Shown piece after piece: positions 53,141-61,874 of a DNA stretch of 64,000 nucleotides (positions are counted from its first letter, which is position 1; each line of letters starts with the position of its first letter). Made by a program: the position numbers and the translations under genes. The stretch is from Pseudomonas sp. PDM05 (lineage in GTDB: Bacteria; Pseudomonadota; Gammaproteobacteria; Pseudomonadales; Pseudomonadaceae). The notes below the pieces were generated by a model. That model saw nothing but the letters and a program-made list of their open reading frames with translations. It searched no databases and had not been told where the DNA came from. The stretch covers positions 62,001 through 126,000 of the forward strand of contig NZ_JACVAC010000009.1 in assembly GCF_014851685.1 (NCBI RefSeq), given 5' to 3'.

Positions 53141-56100
53141 TTACTGGTCGGCGGGGTTGACGTCCTCGCCAAAGAACACCGTTTCGGCAACTTCTCGATC
53201 AATGTTGGAACGTAAAACATTGATCAGAAGCTGGTTGTTCGAGGTGCGTTGTTTCAACTTGTGGTAGCTGGCATTTCGATCAGCATATCGAAGTAGCAGT
53301 CCTCGGGAAAAGTGGTAACCAATGTTGCGCGCACTCTGATCTTCATAGAAAAAACGTGCAAACCAGAGTTCGCGCCCTGAGGAACGCTCCCGCACCACAA
53401 ATGGGCGAATCAACGGGTCATGGCTGTCCATTTCCACCACGTCGATCAACCACGCCTTGTACAACGTCAAAAGGCCCTCCGAGGTGGGGGCCCCGTGAAG
53501 GATCATGCGATTACGGGCCAGCGACGCCTGCTCCTGAAAGCGTATGACTTCGTCATACAGGGCACTGGGTGTGTTTTTGAAAAACTCCAGTAGTTCCTGA
53601 TGCTTCGGCGAGTCAGCAGGTACTTTCAGTGCATCGATCAGCAAATCTCGTTGCCGGACCATCTTGTTCGCATAGTTCAACCACTCTCTGCGCACCAGTC
53701 GTGGTGAGAACCGAGCGAATGCCTCCATCTGGAGGAGCTGGGTAAACTGGTTTCCCGCGCCGCGCCACAAGCGATTGGCTTCACCGCCGATATTCGCCAG
53801 TTGCTCATGGGCAGCAAGCTCATCCGCAGCCTTCACAAGCGGCGCAGGCACTTCCCGCCACATCGGTTCCTCCTGCGTACCTTGCTGCTTGAAAGTCCAG
53901 ATACTGCGGTGGTCAAAGGGTTCAAACACGTCGACATAGGCTTGTACTTCACCCTCCTCCACGACACTGCGACGGTTGCCTATCACTCGACCGACAAGAA
54001 CATCGTCAATGATGCGCTTTGAGCCGCTCGCGAGCACCGCGTTAACATCCTGGATCCTGGCGGCCTCGTACCGATGATAAACATCAATCAGATCCTGCTC
54101 GGCGACCTGCAGCAAATCGCGCACAAAACTGCGGTAGTTGCCCAACGCCCAGCTCTTGATGTAGCGGGGAGGCCGATCCAGTTGATAGGACAACCGGCCG
54201 GAGGCCAGGGCCAGCGCGTCCAGCACATCGTTCAACACCTGCACCTGCTGGCTCAGGTTGAAATGACCGGGAGTGAGCAGCTCGCGCCAAGTCATCAGCT
54301 TCAGACTGCATAACGATGTGACGTCCTGGATCAGGTCCAATGTGGCGTCACTAAAACACGCCGCGCTGGCATCGAAGCACAGTAGCGCCAACGTCCGAAG
54401 TTGCAGTTCCTGCCACTTTAGCGAGTTTCTACGCCCGACCCAGGCACCGGACTGCAACGCCGCTACCGAGGTATCGGCGATGCGTCCATGGCGTTTCATC
54501 TCTTCGAATCGTTGCTCGGCATCGAGCACTGCGTCGATGGCCTTCTGTTGCAATGCCGCGTAGTCCGGCAACTTCGCCGCAACGCTACGCAAGGTCGCAG
54601 GCGTCAAAACCACGGCAGTCAGGTTGGGTGCATCGAATGAGGCGCTCTGGAGTTGGTGGTCCATCAACATCAAGCTTCGCTTGCCACTGTAAAGCACTGC
54701 CTGGTTTCGTCGCGCCCTCACCGCGCCGGCGGAAAACTTGTTGGACAATGCGTTGAAATCCCGCACCAGCACCCGTTGTCGGCGGCGGGTCAACGCGTCC
54801 ATCAAGGTGATTGCACACCAGTGAGTCACATCGGCCTTGAACAACTCTTCATCGAGCAACTCTCGACTACCCGGCTCGAGATACCGATGCGTGATGCCTT
54901 GCAGGGTTTCAGGATCTGTAAGGACTTGAGCATCAAACATCATCGACAATCGGCTGTATTCCGCATCCAGATCCAGCCGCTGCCGTTCGTCGTCCTTGAG
55001 TTGAAACAGACGCCACTGCTCCTGTTTCAACGCCAGCTGAAGATCCTCAGGCTGGCTCGGCTCAGCAACGAAGCTCCATAGCCCGGCGCCGGTAGACCGG
55101 ATTTGCGGCCCCTGACGCCCGGCCATGTCGTCGTTCACAATCCGGAAAACCCCGGCATGGTCTTCAACTTTGAACCAATCACCCTCCATGTCGACGTAAA
55201 GGTTGCCATTGGCGCTGTACAAACCACGATGAGAGCCGGTGTGAATACGCTGCGCGTAGGGCAGCATACGGACCTTGTACAACGCCAGTTCAGCCTGGCG
55301 AATGACCGAAAGCCGGTTGTACAGACCGCTCCAAGTCTGCTCCAGCGCCCAGTCGCCGCGCGCCAGCAACGAGGAGCCTTGTTCGGCGGGCAATTGCACC
55401 TGGGACGCCTTGGTGGAAGCCCCTCCCTCAAGCAGAACTTGCGGCGGTTCGTACCAGTTCATCTCGATGGACGCTTCCACATCGGCACCGTCGGCCATTT
55501 CGATCAATGTGTCGGCAGCGCCCAGTGCCGATGCGGGTCGGGAAACGCGCCCCCGACTCAGCAAGACCAAGCCAATGTCGAGCAGCAAGTTGATCACGCT
55601 CGACGTGGAACTATGGGCGGTATCGGTGGCGAGCCGGTAGATATCCTGGGTGGCCGACCATGCCACCAACAGCCAACCTGCCGCCCCGCCCAGAGGCCCG
55701 CCATATGCTGACAGCAGCAACATCAGGCCCAGGCCGAAGAAGCGCCGCACCCAATCCCAGAATCCAGCCATTGCATCCACCGACTGCGCTCCCGGCAGGC
55801 TGGACATGGCGGCAACAGCACTGTTGAACAGGTGCTCCAGATAGTCGCCTTCGACCTCCTCCCGGGACTGGGTGAGCGCAGCATCGGTCCACAGGCTGTC
55901 ATTGAAATCCACCGACTGAAAGACCTGTGGTCCCGGCACCGTCACACCCGGCACTAGGTAGCGAGCGCGTGCATCCTCCGGCAACCAGGCCAGCACTTGG
56001 TACTGCACGGGGCCGGGGCGGCGAATATAGGCGAGGATGGCATCCCAAACCGGGAACTCGATCAGTTTCACCTGCGCCATGGGTCGGTACAGGACATGCG

Positions 56101-57859
56101 GCCCTGCATGAACATCCCGCGGACCAATGACAAACAGGTTGCGCACCCGGTCCACCGGGCCATCGCCGATCTTGAATGCCAGGGGCCGCAACACGATAGG
56201 CTGGCCGTCGACACGGCGCGCCGTCACGGCCGGCCGCAGCACAGCAACAACAGCGTCATAGGCCCAACGCGAGAACGCCTGGGGGAACTTGAGGTGGTAT
56301 TCCAGCGCGAGCATCGGCAATTGCAGGCGCTGCTGTTCGATGAAGCGGGCCTTGCGCCAGGCGAGTTCCTCCGGGTTCTTGAATGTCTGCGCAAACAATT
56401 GACCATAGGTGCCGCTGATATTCGCGCGGTTGATCAGCGTGACAGCCTGCTCGGGGGTCAACCAGACCGGCTGGGCGTCATGGTCACCCAGGATCAGTTC
56501 CAACTGTTTGGTATCAACGCCAACGAGCCCCAGCAAGGCGAATCCCGGCAAGCTCCACACCGCATCTTTGAGCAACGGCGGCACATGCCAGAACGGCTTT
56601 TGCGCCGGCGGTTGCCCAGGCGCGTCAACGCTCATCCTGACGTTGATCTGCCCAGGCCGCAGCGGCGGCTTATCCGGATAGTCCTTGGCCCACTGCGCCG
56701 CCAGCGCCTGGTCGGCGAAATCATTCAGGGAAGGAATGCCCTCGTCAAACGGCTTCCAACCGGGCTGGCTGACGGCTCTTGCCAGTTCCATGGCGTATTG
56801 GGCCATCTCCATTTGCCGCTGAGGATCTGCCTGCACCAGCCATGTAGGCAACGCTGCACGCAGCCGAGCCAAGCGCGTCGAATCAATGGGCGTACTGTCA
56901 AAATCACTGGTAATCACGCGCAGGGCCCGCTCCAGCACGCGGCGCTCACTTGGATAGCGCCGCACCTGTGGCAGAACCGTACCGATATCTGCCAACTGCT
57001 TGGCCAGGAAGGTCAGGCTGAAACTATGGAAGATGTTGCCTTTGGGCTGGTTAAGCCGCCATTGCATGTGTTTGCCGGGGGCGATATCCGTCAACAGGTT
57101 GACCAGCCACTCACCCAGTTTTTCCAGGGATTCGAAGACCTGAATCCCCCTGGACAGCGTAAACAACAACACACAGGGAGCGTGTTCGTCCTCTTTGACC
57201 AGTACCAGCCCGCGCAGCATTTCCAGGTTGATCGCCCCAGACTCACCCCACTGGTCAACAATGTAGGCCTTGGTGCCATTGGTCAGCTCAGGATCGCTGA
57301 CCACGCTGATCACCATATCCAATTGCTCGCCCGTGATGCCCGAGCGACCTGACGCAACCAGCAGCGCATTCTTGAGCGTATCCGCCAACCACAGAAAGCG
57401 CGCCTTGCCGTGGGTGCCTGATTCCATCCAATAGTTGACCAATGCCTCTTGATAGCGCTCGAGCAACTGCGGGCCACGCTCATTGATCACGGCTTCCACG
57501 TCACTGCTTTTGACATGCAGTGGAAGCGGTGAATTCGGCTCCGCACTTTGTGCCAGGAACGTCCCGTCGGAATAGTCGACGAATGTCCCGGTGGCACATC
57601 GTTCGATCAACGCATCGACCAATGTCAGGCTGTTGTGGCCGGCCAGCTTGAAGGCCTTGCCGTCAAAGACGTAGACCGGCTCCAGCAGCACCGGGTGAGA
57701 CGGGTTGATAACCAACCACCGATATTGATTGCCCAAGCTTTGCTGCAAGACGGCAATTGCCACTTCTTGCAGCGTGGGGCAGGAAAGAAAATGGCGCCTG
57801 ATTTGTTGTATCGGGTACAGCGAGAGCCCATTGAGGGCAGAGGATGCGTGCGTGGCCAC
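53141..57859 (-). CDS. Giant dermonecrotic-toxin-like protein
   Basis: The 1572-residue protein shares its modular plan with the 1714-residue protein at 39.5-44.7 kb. It has a short module at about 210-255 (CVLLFTLSRGIQVFESLEKL), a second at about 590-650 (LFVIGPRDVHAGPHVLYRP..EFPVWDAI), two hydrophobic stretches (FFGLGLMLLLSAYGGPLGG; INLLLDIGLVLLS), and a beta module (LYSANGNLYVDMEGDWFKV). The C-terminal 600 residues are mostly helical. Unlike the other protein it has no HExxH and I see no catalytic motif. A GTG start at 57859 is chosen for AAGGAG seven bases upstream. No signal peptide is present. An effector or insect-active role is inferred from the family. Confidence 0.78.
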   Translation of the reverse strand: MATHASSALNGLSLYPIQQIRRHFLSCPTLQEVAIAVLQQSLGNQYRWLVINPSHPVLLEPVYVFDGKAFKLAGHNSLTLVDALIERCATGTFVDYSDGTFLAQSAEPNSPLPLHVKSSDVEAVINERGPQLLERYQEALVNYWMESGTHGKARFLWLADTLKNALLVASGRSGITGEQLDMVISVVSDPELTNGTKAYIVDQWGESGAINLEMLRGLVLVKEDEHAPCVLLFTLSRGIQVFESLEKLGEWLVNLLTDIAPGKHMQWRLNQPKGNIFHSFSLTFLAKQLADIGTVLPQVRRYPSERRVLERALRVITSDFDSTPIDSTRLARLRAALPTWLVQADPQRQMEMAQYAMELARAVSQPGWKPFDEGIPSLNDFADQALAAQWAKDYPDKPPLRPGQINVRMSVDAPGQPPAQKPFWHVPPLLKDAVWSLPGFALLGLVGVDTKQLELILGDHDAQPVWLTPEQAVTLINRANISGTYGQLFAQTFKNPEELAWRKARFIEQQRLQLPMLALEYHLKFPQAFSRWAYDAVVAVLRPAVTARRVDGQPIVLRPLAFKIGDGPVDRVRNLFVIGPRDVHAGPHVLYRPMAQVKLIEFPVWDAILAYIRRPGPVQYQVLAWLPEDARARYLVPGVTVPGPQVFQSVDFNDSLWTDAALTQSREEVEGDYLEHLFNSAVAAMSSLPGAQSVDAMAGFWDWVRRFFGLGLMLLLSAYGGPLGGAAGWLLVAWSATQDIYRLATDTAHSSTSSVINLLLDIGLVLLSRGRVSRPASALGAADTLIEMADGADVEASIEMNWYEPPQVLLEGGASTKASQVQLPAEQGSSLLARGDWALEQTWSGLYNRLSVIRQAELALYKVRMLPYAQRIHTGSHRGLYSANGNLYVDMEGDWFKVEDHAGVFRIVNDDMAGRQGPQIRSTGAGLWSFVAEPSQPEDLQLALKQEQWRLFQLKDDERQRLDLDAEYSRLSMMFDAQVLTDPETLQGITHRYLEPGSRELLDEELFKADVTHWCAITLMDALTRRRQRVLVRDFNALSNKFSAGAVRARRNQAVLYSGKRSLMLMDHQLQSASFDAPNLTAVVLTPATLRSVAAKLPDYAALQQKAIDAVLDAEQRFEEMKRHGRIADTSVAALQSGAWVGRRNSLKWQELQLRTLALLCFDASAACFSDATLDLIQDVTSLCSLKLMTWRELLTPGHFNLSQQVQVLNDVLDALALASGRLSYQLDRPPRYIKSWALGNYRSFVRDLLQVAEQDLIDVYHRYEAARIQDVNAVLASGSKRIIDDVLVGRVIGNRRSVVEEGEVQAYVDVFEPFDHRSIWTFKQQGTQEEPMWREVPAPLVKAADELAAHEQLANIGGEANRLWRGAGNQFTQLLQMEAFARFSPRLVRREWLNYANKMVRQRDLLIDALKVPADSPKHQELLEFFKNTPSALYDEVIRFQEQASLARNRMILHGAPTSEGLLTLYKAWLIDVVEMDSHDPLIRPFVVRERSSGRELWFARFFYEDQSARNIGYHFSRGLLLRYADRNASYHKLKQRTSNNQLLINVLRSNIDREVAETVFFGEDVNPADQ

Positions 57860-57956
57860 GGGACGACTCCTTGTCGTGTCGTGGCGCCCCGTCGATCAGG
57901 GCGCCAAGGTCGGCCAGCAGTATCGAGGTATAACGCAGAGGGCCTGTGGTAGCTGT

Positions 57957-58787
57957 CTATCGCAGGCCGGCAGACAAGATGAAACGTTCGAAGGCTTCGG
58001 CAGCGCCATCCTCGACATGACTGCCGGTGACTACGCTGGCCTGACGCTTGACGGCCTCCTCGGCCTGCCCCATGGCAATCGAAAACCCGGCCACCTGGAA
58101 CATCGCCGGGTCATTGCCGCCATCCCCAATCGCCGCCGTTTGCTCCAGCGGCACTCCGAGGTGGGCGGCCAGAGTCTTCAACGCCTCGCCTTTGTTGGCC
58201 AGCATCGCCGTCACGTCCAGGTACACCGGCTGTGAACGCGAGACCTGCGCCAGCCCTTGCACCCTGGGCTGCAACTGCGTTTCCAGTTCAATCAAGCGTT
58301 GCGTATCGAGGCTGGCGGCGACGATTTTGTCGATGCGGTCCAGGTACGGCTCGAAACTCTCCACTACGACCGGGCCATAACCCAAGCCATCGGTCTCGCG
58401 CTGCACCATCGGCCCTGGTGGGTCGCGGCGCAGCCAGTCACCGTCGGCAAACACCCAGGTTTCGACGTCCGGCGCGGCCGAAAACAGCGCCAGGGCAATC
58501 AGCGCCGCTTCAGCAGGCAGATGATGGGCGACAAGCACGCGGCCATCAGGACTGATCAACGTGCCGCCATTGAAGCCAGCCACCGGAATATCGATACCGA
58601 AAGTCTCGACCATATGCAGCATGGCCTTGGGCGGGCGCCCGCTGGCCAGGCTGAAAAACACCCCGGCGGCGCGCAACGCACGTACCGTATCAACGGTGCG
58701 TTGGCTGGGCCGGTGATCGGGATGCAGCAGGGTGCCGTCCAGGTCGCTGAGGATAAAGCGGATGGGATGAATCGCGGCATCACTCAT
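57957..58787 (-). CDS. Cof-type HAD-family sugar phosphatase
   Basis: The 276-residue haloacid-dehalogenase hydrolase has motif I FILSDLDGTLL (nucleophile Asp near residue 14), motif II SLASGR, Lys of motif III and motif IV AAIGDGGNDPAMF, with a type IIB cap. It is the third gene after gnd and zwf, its start overlapping the zwf stop (ATGA), so it probably acts on a sugar phosphate of the pentose phosphate route. An ATG five codons further upstream is possible. Confidence 0.85.
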   Translation of the reverse strand: MSDAAIHPIRFILSDLDGTLLHPDHRPSQRTVDTVRALRAAGVFFSLASGRPPKAMLHMVETFGIDIPVAGFNGGTLISPDGRVLVAHHLPAEAALIALALFSAAPDVETWVFADGDWLRRDPPGPMVQRETDGLGYGPVVVESFEPYLDRIDKIVAASLDTQRLIELETQLQPRVQGLAQVSRSQPVYLDVTAMLANKGEALKTLAAHLGVPLEQTAAIGDGGNDPAMFQVAGFSIAMGQAEEAVKRQASVVTGSHVEDGAAEAFERFILSAGLR

Positions 58788-60307
58788 CCGAGGGAGTGCC
58801 ATGTGCGGCCATCACGGGCCAGCAACGCGTCTGCCGCGGCGGGGCCATCTTCGCCGGCCTTGTAGGGCTGGATGCCGTCGTCCTGCTTCCAGGCATCGAG
58901 GAACGGTTGCACCGCACGCCAGCCGTTTTCGATGTTGTCGGCACGCTGGAACAAGGTCTGGTCGCCGGTCATGCAGTCGTAGATCAAGGTTTCGTAGCCT
59001 GTCGACGGCTGCACTTCAAAGAAGTCCTTGTAGGCAAAGCCCAGCTGGATATTGGCCATGTCCAGGGTCGGCCCAGGCTTTTTGGCCAGCAGGTCGAACC
59101 ACATGCCTTCGTTCGGCTGGATCTGGATCTTCAGGTAGGTGGGCTTGAGCTCATCCACCTCGGTATCGCGGAACTGCGCATAAGGCGCAGGCTTGAAGCA
59201 GATGACGATTTCGGTGTCGCGCACACTCATGCGCTTGCCGGTGCGCAGGTAGAACGGCACGCCAACCCAGCGCCAGTTGTCGATCATCACCTTGAGGGCG
59301 ACAAAGGTCTCGGTACTGCTGTCGGGCGCGACGTTGGCTTCTTCGCGGTAACCGGGCAGTGGCTTGCCGCCGATTGCACCGGCGGTGTATTGCCCGCGTA
59401 CCGAGTTGGCTCGCGCATCCTCCAGGGACCAGGGCCGCACAGCTCCAATCACCTTGGCTTTTTCACCGCGTACCGCGTCGGCACCAAACGCAGCGGGAGG
59501 TTCCATGGCCACCATCGCCAGCAACTGGAACAGGTGATTGGGCACCATGTCGCGCAAGGTGCCGGTTTTTTCGAAGAAATTACCCCGGGTTTCAACGCCG
59601 ACGGTTTCGGCGGCGGTGATTTGCACGTGGTCAATGTAATGGTTGTTCCAGAATGCCTCGAACAACACATTGGAAAAACGGCTGATAAGGATGTTCTGGA
59701 CGGTTTCCTTGCCCAGGTAATGGTCGATGCGATAGATCTGCTTCTCGCTCATCACCTTGAGCAGGCTGGCGTTCAACGCTTCGGCGGTGGCCAGGTCGGA
59801 GCCGAAGGGCTTTTCGATGACCACGCGGCGAAAGCCATCCTCGGTTTCCGACAATAGCCCCGCGCTGCCCAGGCGCTGCGCCACTTCACTGAAGAAGCGC
59901 GGCGCGGTGGCCAGGTAGAACACCGCATTGGCGGTGCCGCTGTCGGCGATCTTCTTGCCGATGTCCACGTAGGTGCTGTCGTCGAGGAAGTCGCCCTCGA
60001 CGTAGCTGATGTTCTTGGCCAACTGGGCCCACAACTGTGGGTCCAGGGCATTGTCGGCATTGCCCTTGACCTTGCTGGCGGCCTCGGTGCGGATGAAGTC
60101 CTCGAGCTTCTTGGCAAAGTCGGCGTCGCTGATGGCGTTGTGATCAACGCCAACAATACGCAGGCCATCGCCCAGCAACCCATCTCGACTGAGGTTGTAC
60201 AGCGCCGGCATCAGCAGGCGCTTGACCAGGTCACCATGGGCGCCAAACAGAAACAATATGGTGGGTGGAGCAGGTTCGGCCTTGGACTTCTTGCCGTTGG
60301 CGGTCAT
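58784..60307 (-). CDS. zwf: Glucose-6-phosphate 1-dehydrogenase
   Basis: The 507-residue enzyme oxidises glucose 6-phosphate to 6-phosphogluconolactone with NADP or NAD. The nucleotide loop is FLFGAHGDLVKRLLMPALYN (about residues 18-37; most homologues have GASGDL), and the active-site signature is RIDHYLGKETVQN (about 199-211). It overlaps gnd by 4 bases upstream and the HAD gene downstream. An N-terminal Lys-rich tail (MTANGKKSKAEPAPP) is longer than usual. Confidence 0.96.
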   Translation of the reverse strand: MTANGKKSKAEPAPPTILFLFGAHGDLVKRLLMPALYNLSRDGLLGDGLRIVGVDHNAISDADFAKKLEDFIRTEAASKVKGNADNALDPQLWAQLAKNISYVEGDFLDDSTYVDIGKKIADSGTANAVFYLATAPRFFSEVAQRLGSAGLLSETEDGFRRVVIEKPFGSDLATAEALNASLLKVMSEKQIYRIDHYLGKETVQNILISRFSNVLFEAFWNNHYIDHVQITAAETVGVETRGNFFEKTGTLRDMVPNHLFQLLAMVAMEPPAAFGADAVRGEKAKVIGAVRPWSLEDARANSVRGQYTAGAIGGKPLPGYREEANVAPDSSTETFVALKVMIDNWRWVGVPFYLRTGKRMSVRDTEIVICFKPAPYAQFRDTEVDELKPTYLKIQIQPNEGMWFDLLAKKPGPTLDMANIQLGFAYKDFFEVQPSTGYETLIYDCMTGDQTLFQRADNIENGWRAVQPFLDAWKQDDGIQPYKAGEDGPAAADALLARDGRTWHSLG

Positions 60308-61287
60308 TTTTTGGACGTCTCCACATGGCCACCAAAGCCGAAGCGCATGGCGGAAAGCATTTTGTCACCGTAGGTGCTCTGCTGGCGCGAACGGAAACGG
60401 GCGAACAACGAAGTGGACAGCACCGGCACCGGCACGGCTTGTTCCATGGCCGCTTCGATGGTCCAGCGGCCTTCGCCACTGTCGGCCACGGAGCCGGAGT
60501 AGCCGTCGAGTTTCGGGTCGGTGGCCAGGGCGTCGGCGGTCAGGTCCAGCAGCCAGGACGACACCACGCTGCCACGGCGCCAGACTTCGGCGATGTCGGC
60601 GACGTTGAGATCAAAACGTTGATCTTCCGGGAGGTTGTCCGAGTTCTTGGTCTTGAGGATGTCGAAACCTTCGGCAAACGCCTGCATCATCCCGTATTCG
60701 ATGCCGTTGTGGATCATCTTGACGAAGTGCCCGGAACCCGCGGGGCCGGCGTGGATGTAGCCCTGCTCGGCGCGCGGGTCAGCGCTGTCTTTGCGGTCTT
60801 TGGTACGCGGGATGTTGCCGATGCCCGGGGCCAGGGTCTTGAAGATCGGGTCCAGGCGCTGCACGGTTTCGGTGTCGCCGCCGATCATCATGCAATAGCC
60901 GCGCTCCAGGCCCCAGACGCCGCCGGACGTGCCGACGTCAACGTAGTGCAGGCCCTTTTCCGCCAGTGCCTTACCGCGACGCACGTCATCCTTATAGTTG
61001 GTGTTGCCGCCGTCGATGATCACATCGCCAGCCTCCAGCAGCGTGCTCAGCTCATTGATGGTGTCTTCGGTGGGCGCGCCTGCTGGCAGCATGACCCATA
61101 CGGCACGCGGCTGTTGCAGCCCGGCGACCAGTTCCTTGAGGCCGCCGACGCCAGTGGCGCCCTCTTCGCTCAAGGTTTTGACAAATGCTTCGTTACGGTC
61201 GAAAACAACGGTGGTATGCCCATTGAGCATCAGGCGCCGTGCAATATTCCCGCCCATGCGGCCTAGTCCGATAATCCCCAGTTGCAT
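60304..61287 (-). CDS. gnd: 6-Phosphogluconate dehydrogenase, decarboxylating, short form
   Basis: The 327-residue enzyme oxidises and decarboxylates 6-phosphogluconate to ribulose 5-phosphate. The Rossmann start is LGIIGLGRMGGNIARRLMLN, and the active-site block is HAGPAGSGHFVKMIHNGIEYG (catalytic Lys and His, about residues 181-201). The short length places it with the GntZ/YqeC-like subgroup, which often prefers NAD+. It is the first gene of gnd-zwf-HAD, with ATGA coupling to zwf. Confidence 0.93.
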   Translation of the reverse strand: MQLGIIGLGRMGGNIARRLMLNGHTTVVFDRNEAFVKTLSEEGATGVGGLKELVAGLQQPRAVWVMLPAGAPTEDTINELSTLLEAGDVIIDGGNTNYKDDVRRGKALAEKGLHYVDVGTSGGVWGLERGYCMMIGGDTETVQRLDPIFKTLAPGIGNIPRTKDRKDSADPRAEQGYIHAGPAGSGHFVKMIHNGIEYGMMQAFAEGFDILKTKNSDNLPEDQRFDLNVADIAEVWRRGSVVSSWLLDLTADALATDPKLDGYSGSVADSGEGRWTIEAAMEQAVPVPVLSTSLFARFRSRQQSTYGDKMLSAMRFGFGGHVETSKK

Positions 61288-61557
61288 GTGCTGATGCTCC
61301 TAACTACTAAAAAAATGTGTGACATAGTTTATAGCGCAATGCGCCTAATGAGGATCAGAACCGCACAGATCCATTCAGTTTCATGACAAAAAAATAGCCA
61401 TCGTTTCAACATCACGGCAGCGAAAGTCACACGACCGCCAAAAATAAAAAAGTTCCCTTGCTGCAAAAAAGAATTCAGACTTGCTCCCGACTGATGCCGA
61501 GAACCTCGAATCAAGCGTTCTGGCACCGCGATCCACCGGCTATTTGCGAGGCAAGCA

Positions 61558-61734
61558 ATGAGCACAGCACAGATGACCCGCCCTCCACAGACCCTCTACG
61601 TCACTGTCCGTCGCGATGAACTGCGCCAGTTGAAGGATGAGCGCGATCAATTGCAGCAGGAAGTGCTGCGCCTGCGTTCGCACCTGCAAGGCCAGCTCAG
61701 CCAAGCCCCAGCCCCGGCACTGAGCGCCTTGTAA
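61558..61734 (+). CDS. Small coiled-coil protein, 58 residues
   Basis: The frame starts MSTAQMTRPPQTLYVTVRRD and continues with a heptad-like segment (ELRQLKDERDQLQQEVLRLR), then a Pro/Ala-rich tail ending LSAL. GAGG lies seven bases before the ATG. Codon use matches the neighbours. The stop codon lies in a short inverted repeat GTAAGG-TAAT-CCTTAC. The function is unknown. Confidence 0.7.
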   Translation: MSTAQMTRPPQTLYVTVRRDELRQLKDERDQLQQEVLRLRSHLQGQLSQAPAPALSAL

Positions 61735-61798
61735 GGTAATCCTTACAAATAACTCACAAAGTTTTCACACCCCCTTCTCGATACTCCAGCCCCCAAGG

Positions 61799-61819
61799 GC
61801 CACCCCATGCAAGGGTGGC
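61799..61819. terminator. Weak terminator-like hairpin
   Basis: GCCACCC and GGGTGGC flank CATGCAA and are followed by TTGTGTTG. It could end the small coiled-coil gene before cptA, but the T-run is poor. Confidence 0.4.
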
Positions 61820-61874
61820 TTGTGTTGCGTGCGTCCCTGCACACAGCTGAAAAATAACCGGGTTGGAGCGCTGG

